64,000 bases of DNA from Metallumcola ferriviriculae (GTDB lineage: Bacteria; Bacillota; JADQBR01). Every line of letters starts with the position of its first letter. Position 1 is the stretch's first letter. A model generated the notes under the pieces. It was not told where the DNA came from, did not search any database, and saw nothing but the letters and a program-made list of their open reading frames with translations. The position numbers and the translations under genes were made by a program. Below, one piece after another: positions 33,094-41,195 of this stretch. The stretch covers positions 472,501 to 536,500 of the forward strand of contig NZ_CP121694.1 of NCBI RefSeq assembly GCF_035573695.1, read 5' to 3'.

Positions 33094-34171
33094 CTCTTCC
33101 CAAAAACCTAACCAAGAGCCATGAAACCAATGGTATCAGCACAATGACAGCTAAGCCGCTAATCCGTAAATATGTAAATAGTTGTAGGACAAGCGGGCCC
33201 CCGGTAACAGACGTTAACAGGAAGAACATCGGAAGAAATAATATCAAAATAAACCACTTGTAGTTCAATGTGCTAAATAACTCTGTCAAACCTTGGGCTA
33301 TAACATAGTTCAGGGCACTGATTGTAATCAATAGTTGAGTCATCCACACTATAAAAAGAAACATCCCAAAAGTCTGCAGTATAAAGGGGATGTCAGCTTG
33401 CCATGTCAACTCTATAAGCGACCAATGGTAACGCAATGTACCTTCAGCACCAAAAACACCTAGTGTACCAAATACAATTGAAAACATCAAAAGGCTGGCT
33501 AGTGCGGATGCCCAAATGATTATCTGCCTGCCTTTGGTTTTTTCGGTAAGGTATTGATAGGTCATAAAAACCAGGGCCAAAGGAAAAAACATATTGGCTG
33601 AATGCAAACTACCCATCGGAAGTTTAAAACCGTCAAAATAAAACACAGGTCTGATCTGATCCAAATCAACGTTTTTATAAGATAAGGCAATCACTAGCAC
33701 CGTAAATATTAACGCAAGCGGAAAAACAAAAGCTGCTAGCCGGCTAATGGTCTCAATGCCTTTTAGAGATATGTACACACTTGTTAGAAGTACGGCAAAT
33801 AAGATAACAGAGTCCGGAGTTCGTTGCAAAAAATATATATTACTTACATCAACAACTGATTTTAAAGACCAGGCGGTAATGGCGAATAAAAACAATAAGA
33901 AGATAAAACCAAGGATTTTACCGAAGGCGTTACCAAAGATATGCGGCAGGTATTCAATAATAGATTTATCAGGAAACTTTTTTCCTAAATCAACTGCTAT
34001 TAAGATAATCGGAAGCATCAGGATAAAGGCTAAGAGGATGCCTAAATACCCATTATGGCCGATATATTTTGCTTCAATATGTGACGCATCCGTTAATCCA
34101 AAACTGAGGATTGCGGTGTAGAGTAACATAAACATCAGGCCCGGACCAATACCTGTTTTCTCTGGCAGCAT
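33074..34171 (-). CDS. gerB: GerB-family spore germination permease
   Basis: The B subunit of a GerA-type receptor is a ten-helix APC-superfamily membrane protein that binds the germinant. This 365-residue protein has about ten hydrophobic helices and the family-like region GYLGILLAFILMLPIILIAV. Its start overlaps the stop of gerA (base 34171), and its end overlaps the start of gerC. The set indicates an endospore-former. Confidence 0.9.
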   Translation of the reverse strand: MLPEKTGIGPGLMFMLLYTAILSFGLTDASHIEAKYIGHNGYLGILLAFILMLPIILIAVDLGKKFPDKSIIEYLPHIFGNAFGKILGFIFLLFLFAITAWSLKSVVDVSNIYFLQRTPDSVILFAVLLTSVYISLKGIETISRLAAFVFPLALIFTVLVIALSYKNVDLDQIRPVFYFDGFKLPMGSLHSANMFFPLALVFMTYQYLTEKTKGRQIIIWASALASLLMFSIVFGTLGVFGAEGTLRYHWSLIELTWQADIPFILQTFGMFLFIVWMTQLLITISALNYVIAQGLTELFSTLNYKWFILILFLPMFFLLTSVTGGPLVLQLFTYLRISGLAVIVLIPLVSWLLVRFLGRGEPTDA

Positions 34172-35718
34172 TATTCTTCATCTCCTTGATCTGAGTTAAG
34201 GCGGTCTTCCTGTTGAGGCCGGTACATAGGTGGTCTTCTAAAGCTAGCCCACCAAGGAATTCTAAAATAGGCATCGATCATATCTACCGGCAAGGGAGGG
34301 CTCCATGGCGCTAAATATGAAACCCCAAACGATTTTAAGCCGGACAGATGGGCTAATACAATAGTTCCGGTCAACACCAAGCCCGGCACCCCTAAAGCGG
34401 CCCCTCCCAGGAGCAGGAAGTAGCGCACCAATCGCCATGCCTGCTCTATTTCTTGGTCTGCAGTTGCAAATGTAGCCAAGACAGTAATAACCATCACTGC
34501 AAGAGTTGCTCCAGAAACTACGCCGGCTTGGGTTGCTGACCAACCTAGAAGAATTCCTCCCGCTACACCCAAAATAATGTCTACTCCTTTTGGAACACGG
34601 AGGATTGCTTCCCTAAATACTTCAAACGTTATCAGCACAACAAGCATTTCCACAATTACCGAGAAAGGTACGGTAGTTCTGCCTGAAGCCAGTACTAGGA
34701 CAACGCTTGCCGGTAAGATTTCCGGGTTTATGGCAACTGCTGAGACATACAAGCCGGGTAGAACTATTGATATGAGAGTGCCGATGGCACGGATAATACG
34801 TAAAAATGTGCCTACCCAATAGTTAAAATAGAAATCTTCAGGGCTTTGATATAATTCTGTAGCAGTGACCGGTGCGATTAAGGCAAAAGGTGACCTGTCC
34901 ACAATTAGTGCTACTCGCCCCTCTAACAAAGCACTGGCAACTTTATCGGGGCGCTCTGTTGATTGAAGTAAAGGAAAGGGTGTTAATTTATTGTCCGCTA
35001 TTAGTTCCATAATATAGCTGCTGTCTAAGATTCCATCTATGTTAATCTGCTCAAGCCTTTTATGTACTTCCCCGACAATGTCCGGGTTCACCACATCATT
35101 AAGATACACTATCGCAACCTTTGTTTTAGTGCGTTCACCAATATGTTTTGCATCTATCCTTAGGTTAGGGTCTTTAATGTATCGTCTAACCAAAGAGAGA
35201 TTGTCTGTTAGGTCTTCAATGAATCCTTCCCGTGGTCCTCGTACAACTCTTTCTTTGGGTTCTTCAATCATCCGACGAGGATAACCGGGAAAAGAGACGG
35301 TCAACACTTCATTAGCGGCAGCCAGGAAAATTAAGGTCTCGCCGCTTAACAAACCTTCAATGGCTTTGTGAAGATTACTATATCTTTCTATCTTAGCTGA
35401 TAATAATAAAAGTTCAGTAATTCTCACATCCAGACCGCCATCATTAACCTGAGTAAATTTACTGATAGGTTTTACCACATTGGACGCGATTAAATGACCA
35501 TCAGCTAAGGAAGCTAAGTACACCACTGCAGCTATTGCTTGACCGTTATTGTTAATTTGCTTAACAACTAGGTCGTCCGGCTTTCCTATCGATCGTTCAA
35601 TTGTTTCTAAGTTAGTGGCAATTTCTTCACTTATATTCTGATGTTCAATGACGCTGGAATGTACTCTATCAGATTGCGGTGCTTTATTGGATTTTTTTAA
35701 ATACTTATCTAACAACAT
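34171..35718 (-). CDS. gerA: GerA-family spore germination protein
   Basis: The A subunit of a germinant receptor, which oligomerises into a ligand-gated ion channel. The 515-residue protein has an N-terminal soluble domain (about 1-235), then the conserved PFPLLQSTERPDK and VDRSPFALIAP segments, and five or more C-terminal membrane helices (about 285-450) ending in a Pro-rich tail. I choose ATG 35718 because GGTAGGTG stands before it; the longer frame from 35733 lacks a ribosome-binding site. It heads the gerA-gerB-gerC operon. Confidence 0.9.
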   Translation of the reverse strand: MLLDKYLKKSNKAPQSDRVHSSVIEHQNISEEIATNLETIERSIGKPDDLVVKQINNNGQAIAAVVYLASLADGHLIASNVVKPISKFTQVNDGGLDVRITELLLLSAKIERYSNLHKAIEGLLSGETLIFLAAANEVLTVSFPGYPRRMIEEPKERVVRGPREGFIEDLTDNLSLVRRYIKDPNLRIDAKHIGERTKTKVAIVYLNDVVNPDIVGEVHKRLEQINIDGILDSSYIMELIADNKLTPFPLLQSTERPDKVASALLEGRVALIVDRSPFALIAPVTATELYQSPEDFYFNYWVGTFLRIIRAIGTLISIVLPGLYVSAVAINPEILPASVVLVLASGRTTVPFSVIVEMLVVLITFEVFREAILRVPKGVDIILGVAGGILLGWSATQAGVVSGATLAVMVITVLATFATADQEIEQAWRLVRYFLLLGGAALGVPGLVLTGTIVLAHLSGLKSFGVSYLAPWSPPLPVDMIDAYFRIPWWASFRRPPMYRPQQEDRLNSDQGDEE

Positions 35719-35921
35719 AACCACACCTACCATGCAATAATATTAATACTTTTTCCTTATAAGTAGTTATATATGTAGTGATTGTCAAAGTTCTTATATA
35801 GTACCGGGGATGTGACGTTAGATTAGCATGGAATGAACAAAAGTGGGGAAGTCCCCGAACTAGGGGTTCTTTACCTTTTTTAGGAATTGAAGTAGATTTT
35901 CAAACAAGGTGGGAGAAGTTT

Positions 35922-36038
35922 TTGAAAAGAGTATTTAACACCCCGCTTGAATATGCCTGGGCGCTAGGCGGATTTCCGGGAGAACAAATGGCATGGATGT
36001 TAAATTTTTTTCTTGCCCCTAATCTAAGTAACAAATGA
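35922..36038 (+). CDS. Possible small protein (38 residues)
   Basis: A short frame starts at TTG 35922, behind AAGGTGGGAGAAG, and encodes a Trp/Phe-rich peptide (EYAWALGGFPGEQMAWMLNFF in its middle, in which a short amphipathic helix is possible). It lies between divergent minus-strand units with no visible promoter. It may be a relic rather than a gene. Confidence 0.25.
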   Translation: MKRVFNTPLEYAWALGGFPGEQMAWMLNFFLAPNLSNK

Positions 36039-36083
36039 AAAATGCCTGCTCCAAAAATTTAGGGGTAGGTCTTGGAGTAGGCA
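36036..36083 (-). terminator. Rho-independent terminator of the minus-strand small gene
   Basis: TGCCTGCTCCAA (36043-36054) pairs with TTGGAGTAGGCA (36072-36083) with one G-T pair. On the minus strand it is followed by TTTTTCAT. Confidence 0.75.
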
Positions 36084-36111
36084 AGGCAAATTAATGCTAG
36101 TAGACTAAACC

Positions 36112-36552
36112 TTAAGAAAACACTTGACCTTGAAGTATTACCTCACCTATGCGGTCAGATCCTAATTGAGGCCTGACTTCAGCTATTATAGTAGGTAATG
36201 TTCCACCAAATTCCAATAAGGTTGTGCCCACCCAGTTCTCTTTATCCTTTGTGGGTATTAACGGTATTGTGGCTAATGGTTCAAGGGAATCTGGAACTGT
36301 GAGAGTAGCCACGTAGCTGTCATATGGACCGAAGGTATCTGGGTCAGGCAGGTTGATTCCCAAGATTGTAACTCGCTGAAGTGGTGGGGTAAATGTTGTT
36401 ATTTCAAAGACCGAAGCTCCTGCTATAAAGAGGTCCTCAGCATGTTCCGTGGGGTACAAAGGGTTAGTTTCAATAAATAGTTGTCCCGTGTCGTTATTGT
36501 TTTGATTTTCAGTAATATTTTTTTTAGTCCAATTATTATCAGCGTCTGCCAT
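36112..36552 (-). CDS. Hypothetical protein, possibly a spore or surface protein
   Basis: A 146-residue protein with no signal peptide, an Asn/Asp-rich N-terminus and a beta-rich remainder (SVFEITTFTPPLQRVTILG and later VILQGQVF). It has no cysteine. ATG 36552 follows GAGGAGGTG; the frame three codons longer starts inside that ribosome-binding site. I recognise no family. It is monocistronic with its own terminator. An IS was inserted immediately upstream (36583), which probably separated it from its promoter. Confidence 0.6.
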   Translation of the reverse strand: MADADNNWTKKNITENQNNNDTGQLFIETNPLYPTEHAEDLFIAGASVFEITTFTPPLQRVTILGINLPDPDTFGPYDSYVATLTVPDSLEPLATIPLIPTKDKENWVGTTLLEFGGTLPTIIAEVRPQLGSDRIGEVILQGQVFS

Positions 36553-36582
36553 AGTATACACCTCCTCTTCTCTTAGATGCTA

Positions 36583-38302
36583 TATAGGCGTTTGCAAAAC
36601 GCCGCAACCCTTGCAAATTCTATCTTTTTTCTTGCTTAGTTATATAGAACTCCTCACTTGTCTTGTGTAAAATATAGTTAACAGGCAATATCTACATTCA
36701 ACAAGAAAGGAGATCTATTCTGTGAAATTTAAACAATTATCCCTATCTGATATTTATGACGGTTGTCTTGATTTCGTTGATAAGGATAAACCTCGGTTTC
36801 TAGCGCTTCTTGAAGAGCATATTCAACTTTCAGAGTATATTTCGCTGAGTTTCTATCAGGCTTTTTACAAGCACTTTGGTCGCAAACGAAAATTTAAGCT
36901 TGAGTCTTTTCTTTATGCACTCATCATTCAGAGAATCTTTTCTATTCCTACAGATGCGCTTCTGATTATTTTTTTGAATTTTTCCAAGGAAATCCGTGAA
37001 TTCTGTGGTTTTTCTAAAGTACCTGATGCATCAAAATTTACACGATTTAAGCAAGATTTTTCTAAACATCTTCAAACACTTTTTGATAACCTTGTTGATC
37101 AAACTGAACCTATTTGTGAGCAAATTAACTCAGAACTTGCTTCATATCTCGTCTTTGATACCTCTGGCGTTGAAGCTTACGTTACTGAGAATAATCCTAA
37201 GTTTATCAATCGCTTAATCAAGCAGCTTAAGTCTCAATACAAAGGCAACTCTTCTGTTGACCCATACAAAATGGCATACGGCATTATGCCTTCCTGCGCA
37301 TCATCAAATCCAAATGTCAAACAGCTTTACATCAATGGCCATTTTTGCTATGTCTATAAATTTGGTATGCTCACAAATGGCCTTGGTATAGTCAGAAATA
37401 TTTCCTTTTTTGATGAAGACTTTATAAATGCACACCCTGAAATCCCAATAGAGAAAAAGTCTGATTCCCCTGATGAAGATAAATCCTTATCCGATTCTAA
37501 AGCACTTAAACCTGTTCTGCGCGACTTTTTTAAAACACATACTCATTTTAAACCCAGCACGTTTATTGGCGATGCTGCTTTTGATACAAACGATTCCTAT
37601 AACTTTTTATTGAAGGATTGTCACTTTTTAAAAACAGTCATTCCTCTGAACGAACGAGGTTCTAAGAACCTCCCTGAACCCGGGTTCAACGAATCTGGAC
37701 AACCTCTGTGTCCGTTAGATTCTTCTTTACCCATGAAATATGAAGGTAAAGCGCCCTTAAGGAGTGGCGTTGTTAGAGATAAATGGGTTTGCCCAAAAAT
37801 GAAGTGGAAAGGTTCTAAACGCATTACTTTATGTGAACATCCTTGCTCCGACTCTCCTTCTGGTAGAATGTTTTATACCTATCCTGAAAAAGACTTAAGA
37901 CTTTATCCTGGCATTATTAGAGACACCCCTGAATGGATTGATATCTACAAAAATCGTTGCGTTATTGAGCAAACCATTCAACACTTTAAATCCAATTTTG
38001 GCGTCGCCAACAGAAAAACTACAAATGCTTTAACCATTAAGGCTGACTTACTCCTTGCAGGAATTACTCAACTGCTTACCGTTATTCTTGCAGACAAACT
38101 CCATAAACACGAACTCATCAGAAGCCTTAAACCTCTTTTGGCTTAGCAAATCCTTTATACTTGCTCTTTCAACCCGCAAAATACTTGCGGTTATTTGTGC
38201 CGAATTTTTTCTGTCCAACCTCTGCTTAAAATTTTCTGTCCTCTTTATTAAACTTTCTGATTAGCTGCCTACGTTAAATTTTGAATTTCGCAATTACCTA
38301 TA
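36583..38302 (+). mobile_element. DDE-transposase insertion sequence with 7-bp target duplication
   Basis: The ends share an imperfect inverted repeat: TATAGG-N3-TTGC-AAA at the left (36583 onward) and its complement ending CCTATA at 38302. GATGCTA at 36576-36582 is repeated at 38303-38309. It carries one transposase gene. Its right end was later copied into the 229-bp duplication made by the neighbouring IS1634-type element. Confidence 0.75.
36722..38146 (+). CDS. DDE transposase (IS4/IS1182-like group)
   Basis: A 474-residue transposase starting at GTG 36722 after AAAGGAGATC. Catalytic residues are likely in VFDTSGVEAY (first Asp), FIGDAAFDT (second Asp) and CVIEQTIQHFKSNFGV (Glu). The N-terminus (SFLYALIIQRIFSIPTDALLIIFL) resembles the DUF772-like entry region of IS1182/IS5 relatives. 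A Cys-containing insertion (KWVCPKMKWKG, LCEHPCSDSP) lies before the Glu. The frame is intact. I am sure of the class, less of the family. Confidence 0.8.
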   Translation: MKFKQLSLSDIYDGCLDFVDKDKPRFLALLEEHIQLSEYISLSFYQAFYKHFGRKRKFKLESFLYALIIQRIFSIPTDALLIIFLNFSKEIREFCGFSKVPDASKFTRFKQDFSKHLQTLFDNLVDQTEPICEQINSELASYLVFDTSGVEAYVTENNPKFINRLIKQLKSQYKGNSSVDPYKMAYGIMPSCASSNPNVKQLYINGHFCYVYKFGMLTNGLGIVRNISFFDEDFINAHPEIPIEKKSDSPDEDKSLSDSKALKPVLRDFFKTHTHFKPSTFIGDAAFDTNDSYNFLLKDCHFLKTVIPLNERGSKNLPEPGFNESGQPLCPLDSSLPMKYEGKAPLRSGVVRDKWVCPKMKWKGSKRITLCEHPCSDSPSGRMFYTYPEKDLRLYPGIIRDTPEWIDIYKNRCVIEQTIQHFKSNFGVANRKTTNALTIKADLLLAGITQLLTVILADKLHKHELIRSLKPLLA

Positions 38303-38440
38303 GATGCTATATAGTACGCTGCATAATGAGAGCGTGTGCAGAAAAAATACAGGCATTGTAAATATTGCTTTATGCATACCGAAAAACTATAGATTTTTTA
38401 TGTTGGATTACTTGCGCAGCATAAGGTTATCTGCTATAAT
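38212..38440. repeat. 229-bp direct repeat, left copy (IS1634-type target duplication)
   Basis: Identical to 40452-40680 as far as I can read. It contains the last 91 bases of the preceding IS plus the sequence beyond it. The flanking bases differ on both outer sides, so the repeat ends are exact. Confidence 0.85.
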
Positions 38441-38466
38441 CCTGAGTTTTACAGCAAAAACGATTA

Positions 38467-38511
38467 AAAAAACCCGTTGCCCCAGTATTACCAAGGGCTA
38501 GCGGGTTTTGT
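38467..38511. terminator. Bidirectional terminator at the left end of the IS1634-type element
   Basis: AAAACCCG (38469-38476) pairs with CGGGTTTT (38502-38509). It ends transposase transcription on the minus strand and would also stop rightward entry. Confidence 0.7.
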
Positions 38512-38542
38512 ATTTTGTCAAAAACTTGTAGTGTATTGACAC

Positions 38543-40315
38543 TTATTTTTTGTATTGCAAAATTTTTTTGATCGCTGCCTGAGACATAATCTTTTTACTT
38601 AAGTCAAAGCCAAAGACAGACTCAATGGATTCTATTACATCATCTCGATAATCAAACAGGTAATAGTTTTGTTCCAAATAGGAGCAGGAATAGCTAATCA
38701 AAGAATTGCGAATCTGCTTCACAGTATGTTTTTTCTCTAGCATCTGTTCAAGAACCCGCATGATTACGAGTGCTACAAAACATACCAGAAAATGTGCTTC
38801 TACATGTGCATCTTTTTTTACATATACAGGTCTCGCCTTGAATTCACTCTTGATTACTTTAAAGGATTCTTCGATTTCCCAAAGTCCCTTGTAAATATCA
38901 CGAATTTCTCTATCTGATAAATGCTTTTCACTGGTAACAATGGAATAGTATCCATCATATTTTTCTTCCTTCTGAATTCTTGCTTCATTCAGGGAAAGAA
39001 CAAGCCCGTCAGGTATTTCACCTGTTTGTTTTAAGAATTTGATATTGCTTACATAGCCGGCAGCTCCAATGCTGGTAGCTCTTGTATATTTTCCGGGTTT
39101 GGCAATCAGTTCCTTTGCCTTCGCAATAGCCTTATCTCTGTCTTTTTTCTGTTTTTTGGCGTATTTATCGGAATAGTAGACCATCTGTTTCTGAAATATT
39201 TCCATCTTTTGGGCACGCTTGCCATCTGTTCCCTTTAACTGTATTTTCTTTGCATGAATGCGGAATTTGTGCTTAAAAAAGACGGTATTTCCATCCTTAT
39301 CTTCTTCTTTGTCTATTAAATAATCTTCCTGATTTAATACCCATTCTTTAAATTCTTTGTCAGCACCGAGAACACTCTGTCCATAAACATAGCCGTCATT
39401 ACCTGCCATGTCATCATGGTTCTTTCCCGAAAGAAAAGTGGTATTATCACTAGTGTTAAGCCCCCTGTCTGCTACAACGATAATACGTTCCAAGGCGAAA
39501 TCTCTCTTTACACGGCGAATTGTTGGAAGTAGAGAGAGTTTTTCACTTTCGCCACCAGAAAAAGTATTGAAGGCCATGGGGATTCCATTAGTATCCATCA
39601 GGAGTCCCATTTGAATGATGGGATCTTTACGGTGCTCTTTAGATGGGCCACGTTTTTTTTGACCCTTTTTAATCATATTCCCGTCTTCATCGTATTCATC
39701 TTCATCCTCATAAGGGATCTCGAAGTAGTAGTTGGTGACATCATAATATCCAAGCTGGTTATCTCTTGCTATAAGTTCCGATATTCTACTATGGAGATGC
39801 CGTTGGATCTCATTTGAATATCCGGCAAAGTAATCCAGAGCACGGTAAATGTCAGCCAGTGAAAAGTCAAAGGATTCAAAGAAATAATCCTTGGTTTCAA
39901 AGGCGTGTCTTTTTGATGAAGGAAATAAAAAGCGGTTGAAAATGAGCAGACTGAATATGCTGTTTAGGTTATAATCTACGATTAAATGCCTTTGCTTGTT
40001 CTGGAAATATTCTCTAAGACCAAGTAGAGAGTATACTGATTTTGGCACAGTATAACCAAGATTTTTGCGCAATGCTGCTTGATCCGGAAGCTTAGCTAAC
40101 AGGTCAAGTTCTAGTTTTTTTTGCGGAACTTCGTTCTTGGTACGTTCCTTTGCAACCCGCTTGAAATGTGCAATAGGATCAGGATATTCCTTTTCCAGAT
40201 CTTCAAGATAGCCAAGTTTCTCAACTGTTTTTTGTTTTACCTTTCCATTCTGTCTATAACCTTGGACAAAAGACAAATAGACCTTACCATTACTGATACT
40301 TTTCTTTACATACAT
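38543..40315 (-). CDS. IS1634-family transposase
   Basis: The 590-residue DDE transposase belongs to the IS4-superfamily IS1634 group. Its N-terminus (SFVQGYRQNGKVKQKTVEKLGYL) is characteristic, the first Asp lies in LGYYDVTNYYFE, the second in IIVVADRGLNTSDN, and the Glu in IYKGLWEIEESFKVIKSEF. An acidic stretch (YEDEDEYDEDGNMI) follows the first Asp. Start ATG 40315 lies behind AGAGGTG. The frame is intact, so the element could be active. Confidence 0.9.
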   Translation of the reverse strand: MYVKKSISNGKVYLSFVQGYRQNGKVKQKTVEKLGYLEDLEKEYPDPIAHFKRVAKERTKNEVPQKKLELDLLAKLPDQAALRKNLGYTVPKSVYSLLGLREYFQNKQRHLIVDYNLNSIFSLLIFNRFLFPSSKRHAFETKDYFFESFDFSLADIYRALDYFAGYSNEIQRHLHSRISELIARDNQLGYYDVTNYYFEIPYEDEDEYDEDGNMIKKGQKKRGPSKEHRKDPIIQMGLLMDTNGIPMAFNTFSGGESEKLSLLPTIRRVKRDFALERIIVVADRGLNTSDNTTFLSGKNHDDMAGNDGYVYGQSVLGADKEFKEWVLNQEDYLIDKEEDKDGNTVFFKHKFRIHAKKIQLKGTDGKRAQKMEIFQKQMVYYSDKYAKKQKKDRDKAIAKAKELIAKPGKYTRATSIGAAGYVSNIKFLKQTGEIPDGLVLSLNEARIQKEEKYDGYYSIVTSEKHLSDREIRDIYKGLWEIEESFKVIKSEFKARPVYVKKDAHVEAHFLVCFVALVIMRVLEQMLEKKHTVKQIRNSLISYSCSYLEQNYYLFDYRDDVIESIESVFGFDLSKKIMSQAAIKKILQYKK

Positions 40316-40392
40316 AAATTCACCTCTAATCCCATAATATCACAATACACGACGATATACAACATATAAATGCATAAAGATTGACAAAAGAA

Positions 40393-40412
40393 AAGCCCGA
40401 CTTCTCGGGCTT
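40393..40412. terminator. Hairpin at the right end of the IS1634-type element
   Basis: AAGCCCGA (40393-40400) and TCGGGCTT (40405-40412) form a perfect 8-bp stem with a CTTC loop, preceded by A residues and followed by GCGGTTTTTT, so it could act in either direction. Confidence 0.6.
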
Positions 40413-40451
40413 CAGAGCGGTTTTTTATATGTAGTTGGTGTAAAACAACGG

Positions 40452-40680
40452 TGTCCAACCTCTGCTTAAAATTTTCTGTCCTCTTTATTAAACTTTCTGA
40501 TTAGCTGCCTACGTTAAATTTTGAATTTCGCAATTACCTATAGATGCTATATAGTACGCTGCATAATGAGAGCGTGTGCAGAAAAAATACAGGCATTGTA
40601 AATATTGCTTTATGCATACCGAAAAACTATAGATTTTTTATGTTGGATTACTTGCGCAGCATAAGGTTATCTGCTATAAT
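40452..40680. repeat. 229-bp direct repeat, right copy
   Basis: Second copy of 38212-38440, on the other side of the IS1634-type element. It contains a decapitated piece of the neighbouring IS end (40452-40542). Confidence 0.85.
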
Positions 40681-41195
40681 GGCATCAAGCACCATCCCTA
40701 TAGAAATCTGGTTCAAATGTTCTTGAAAGACCATTTTGGTTTTTGCAGGTAGTTTAATCAGTCTAAGGATAGTGTTTTTTTCTTTACCAAAGTTGTTTCA
40801 ATTTTGTTAGGGTTTGATTAGTTGAAGTATAAGTTAGGAAGTGTATTAAGTATCTGTATGGTTACAAATCTAGGTAAGTTCAAATTAAGTATGTTAAGTT
40901 GTTCGGTTAAACTATAGGGATGGTTGCTAAAAGGGGTTTGCAATATTGCAAACCCCTTTTTAATTATTTTTGGAGGAAAGGTTTTTAGAAAAACTTGCGC
41001 CGGAATGTACGTACATGACAGGTTTCAGGCCCCTCAGCATAGGGCGCGGTTTTCATAAGTTATAATGGCTTTGCCGATTAGTTTAGGCGAAATTCTGATA
41101 TGCAGAAGAGGATATGTCTTCTAATAAGCGTTAACTATAGAGTGCTATTATGATAAAATAAGACTATACTAGCTGGTATAGGAAAGGTGAGGCCC
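40681..41195. other. Gene-free stretch before the LytS-type kinase
   Basis: No gene is convincing here. It holds the strong terminator at 40929-40965, a GGAGGAAAGG sequence at 40971-40980 without a usable frame, and a TATAAT at about 41061-41066 that may be a promoter. Confidence 0.4.
40929..40965. terminator. Strong bidirectional terminator
   Basis: AAAAGGGGTTTGC (40929-40941) pairs perfectly with GCAAACCCCTTTT (40948-40960), followed by TTAATT on the plus strand and TTTAGC on the minus strand. Confidence 0.8.

Larger units (their letters stand above)
38441..40451 (-). mobile_element. IS1634-family insertion sequence
   Basis: The 2011-bp element has imperfect terminal inverted repeats (CCTGAGTTTTACAGCA at the left; the right end reads, inverted, CCGTTGTTTTACACCA) and one minus-strand transposase. 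It lies exactly between two 229-bp direct repeats. Long, variable target duplications are an established property of IS1634. Terminator-like hairpins guard both ends. Confidence 0.85.

Noticed and set aside
38304-38501. Identical short frames in both copies of the 229-bp repeat
   Set aside because: They run across the repeat border into unrelated sequence on each side, so they arise from the duplication and are not genes.
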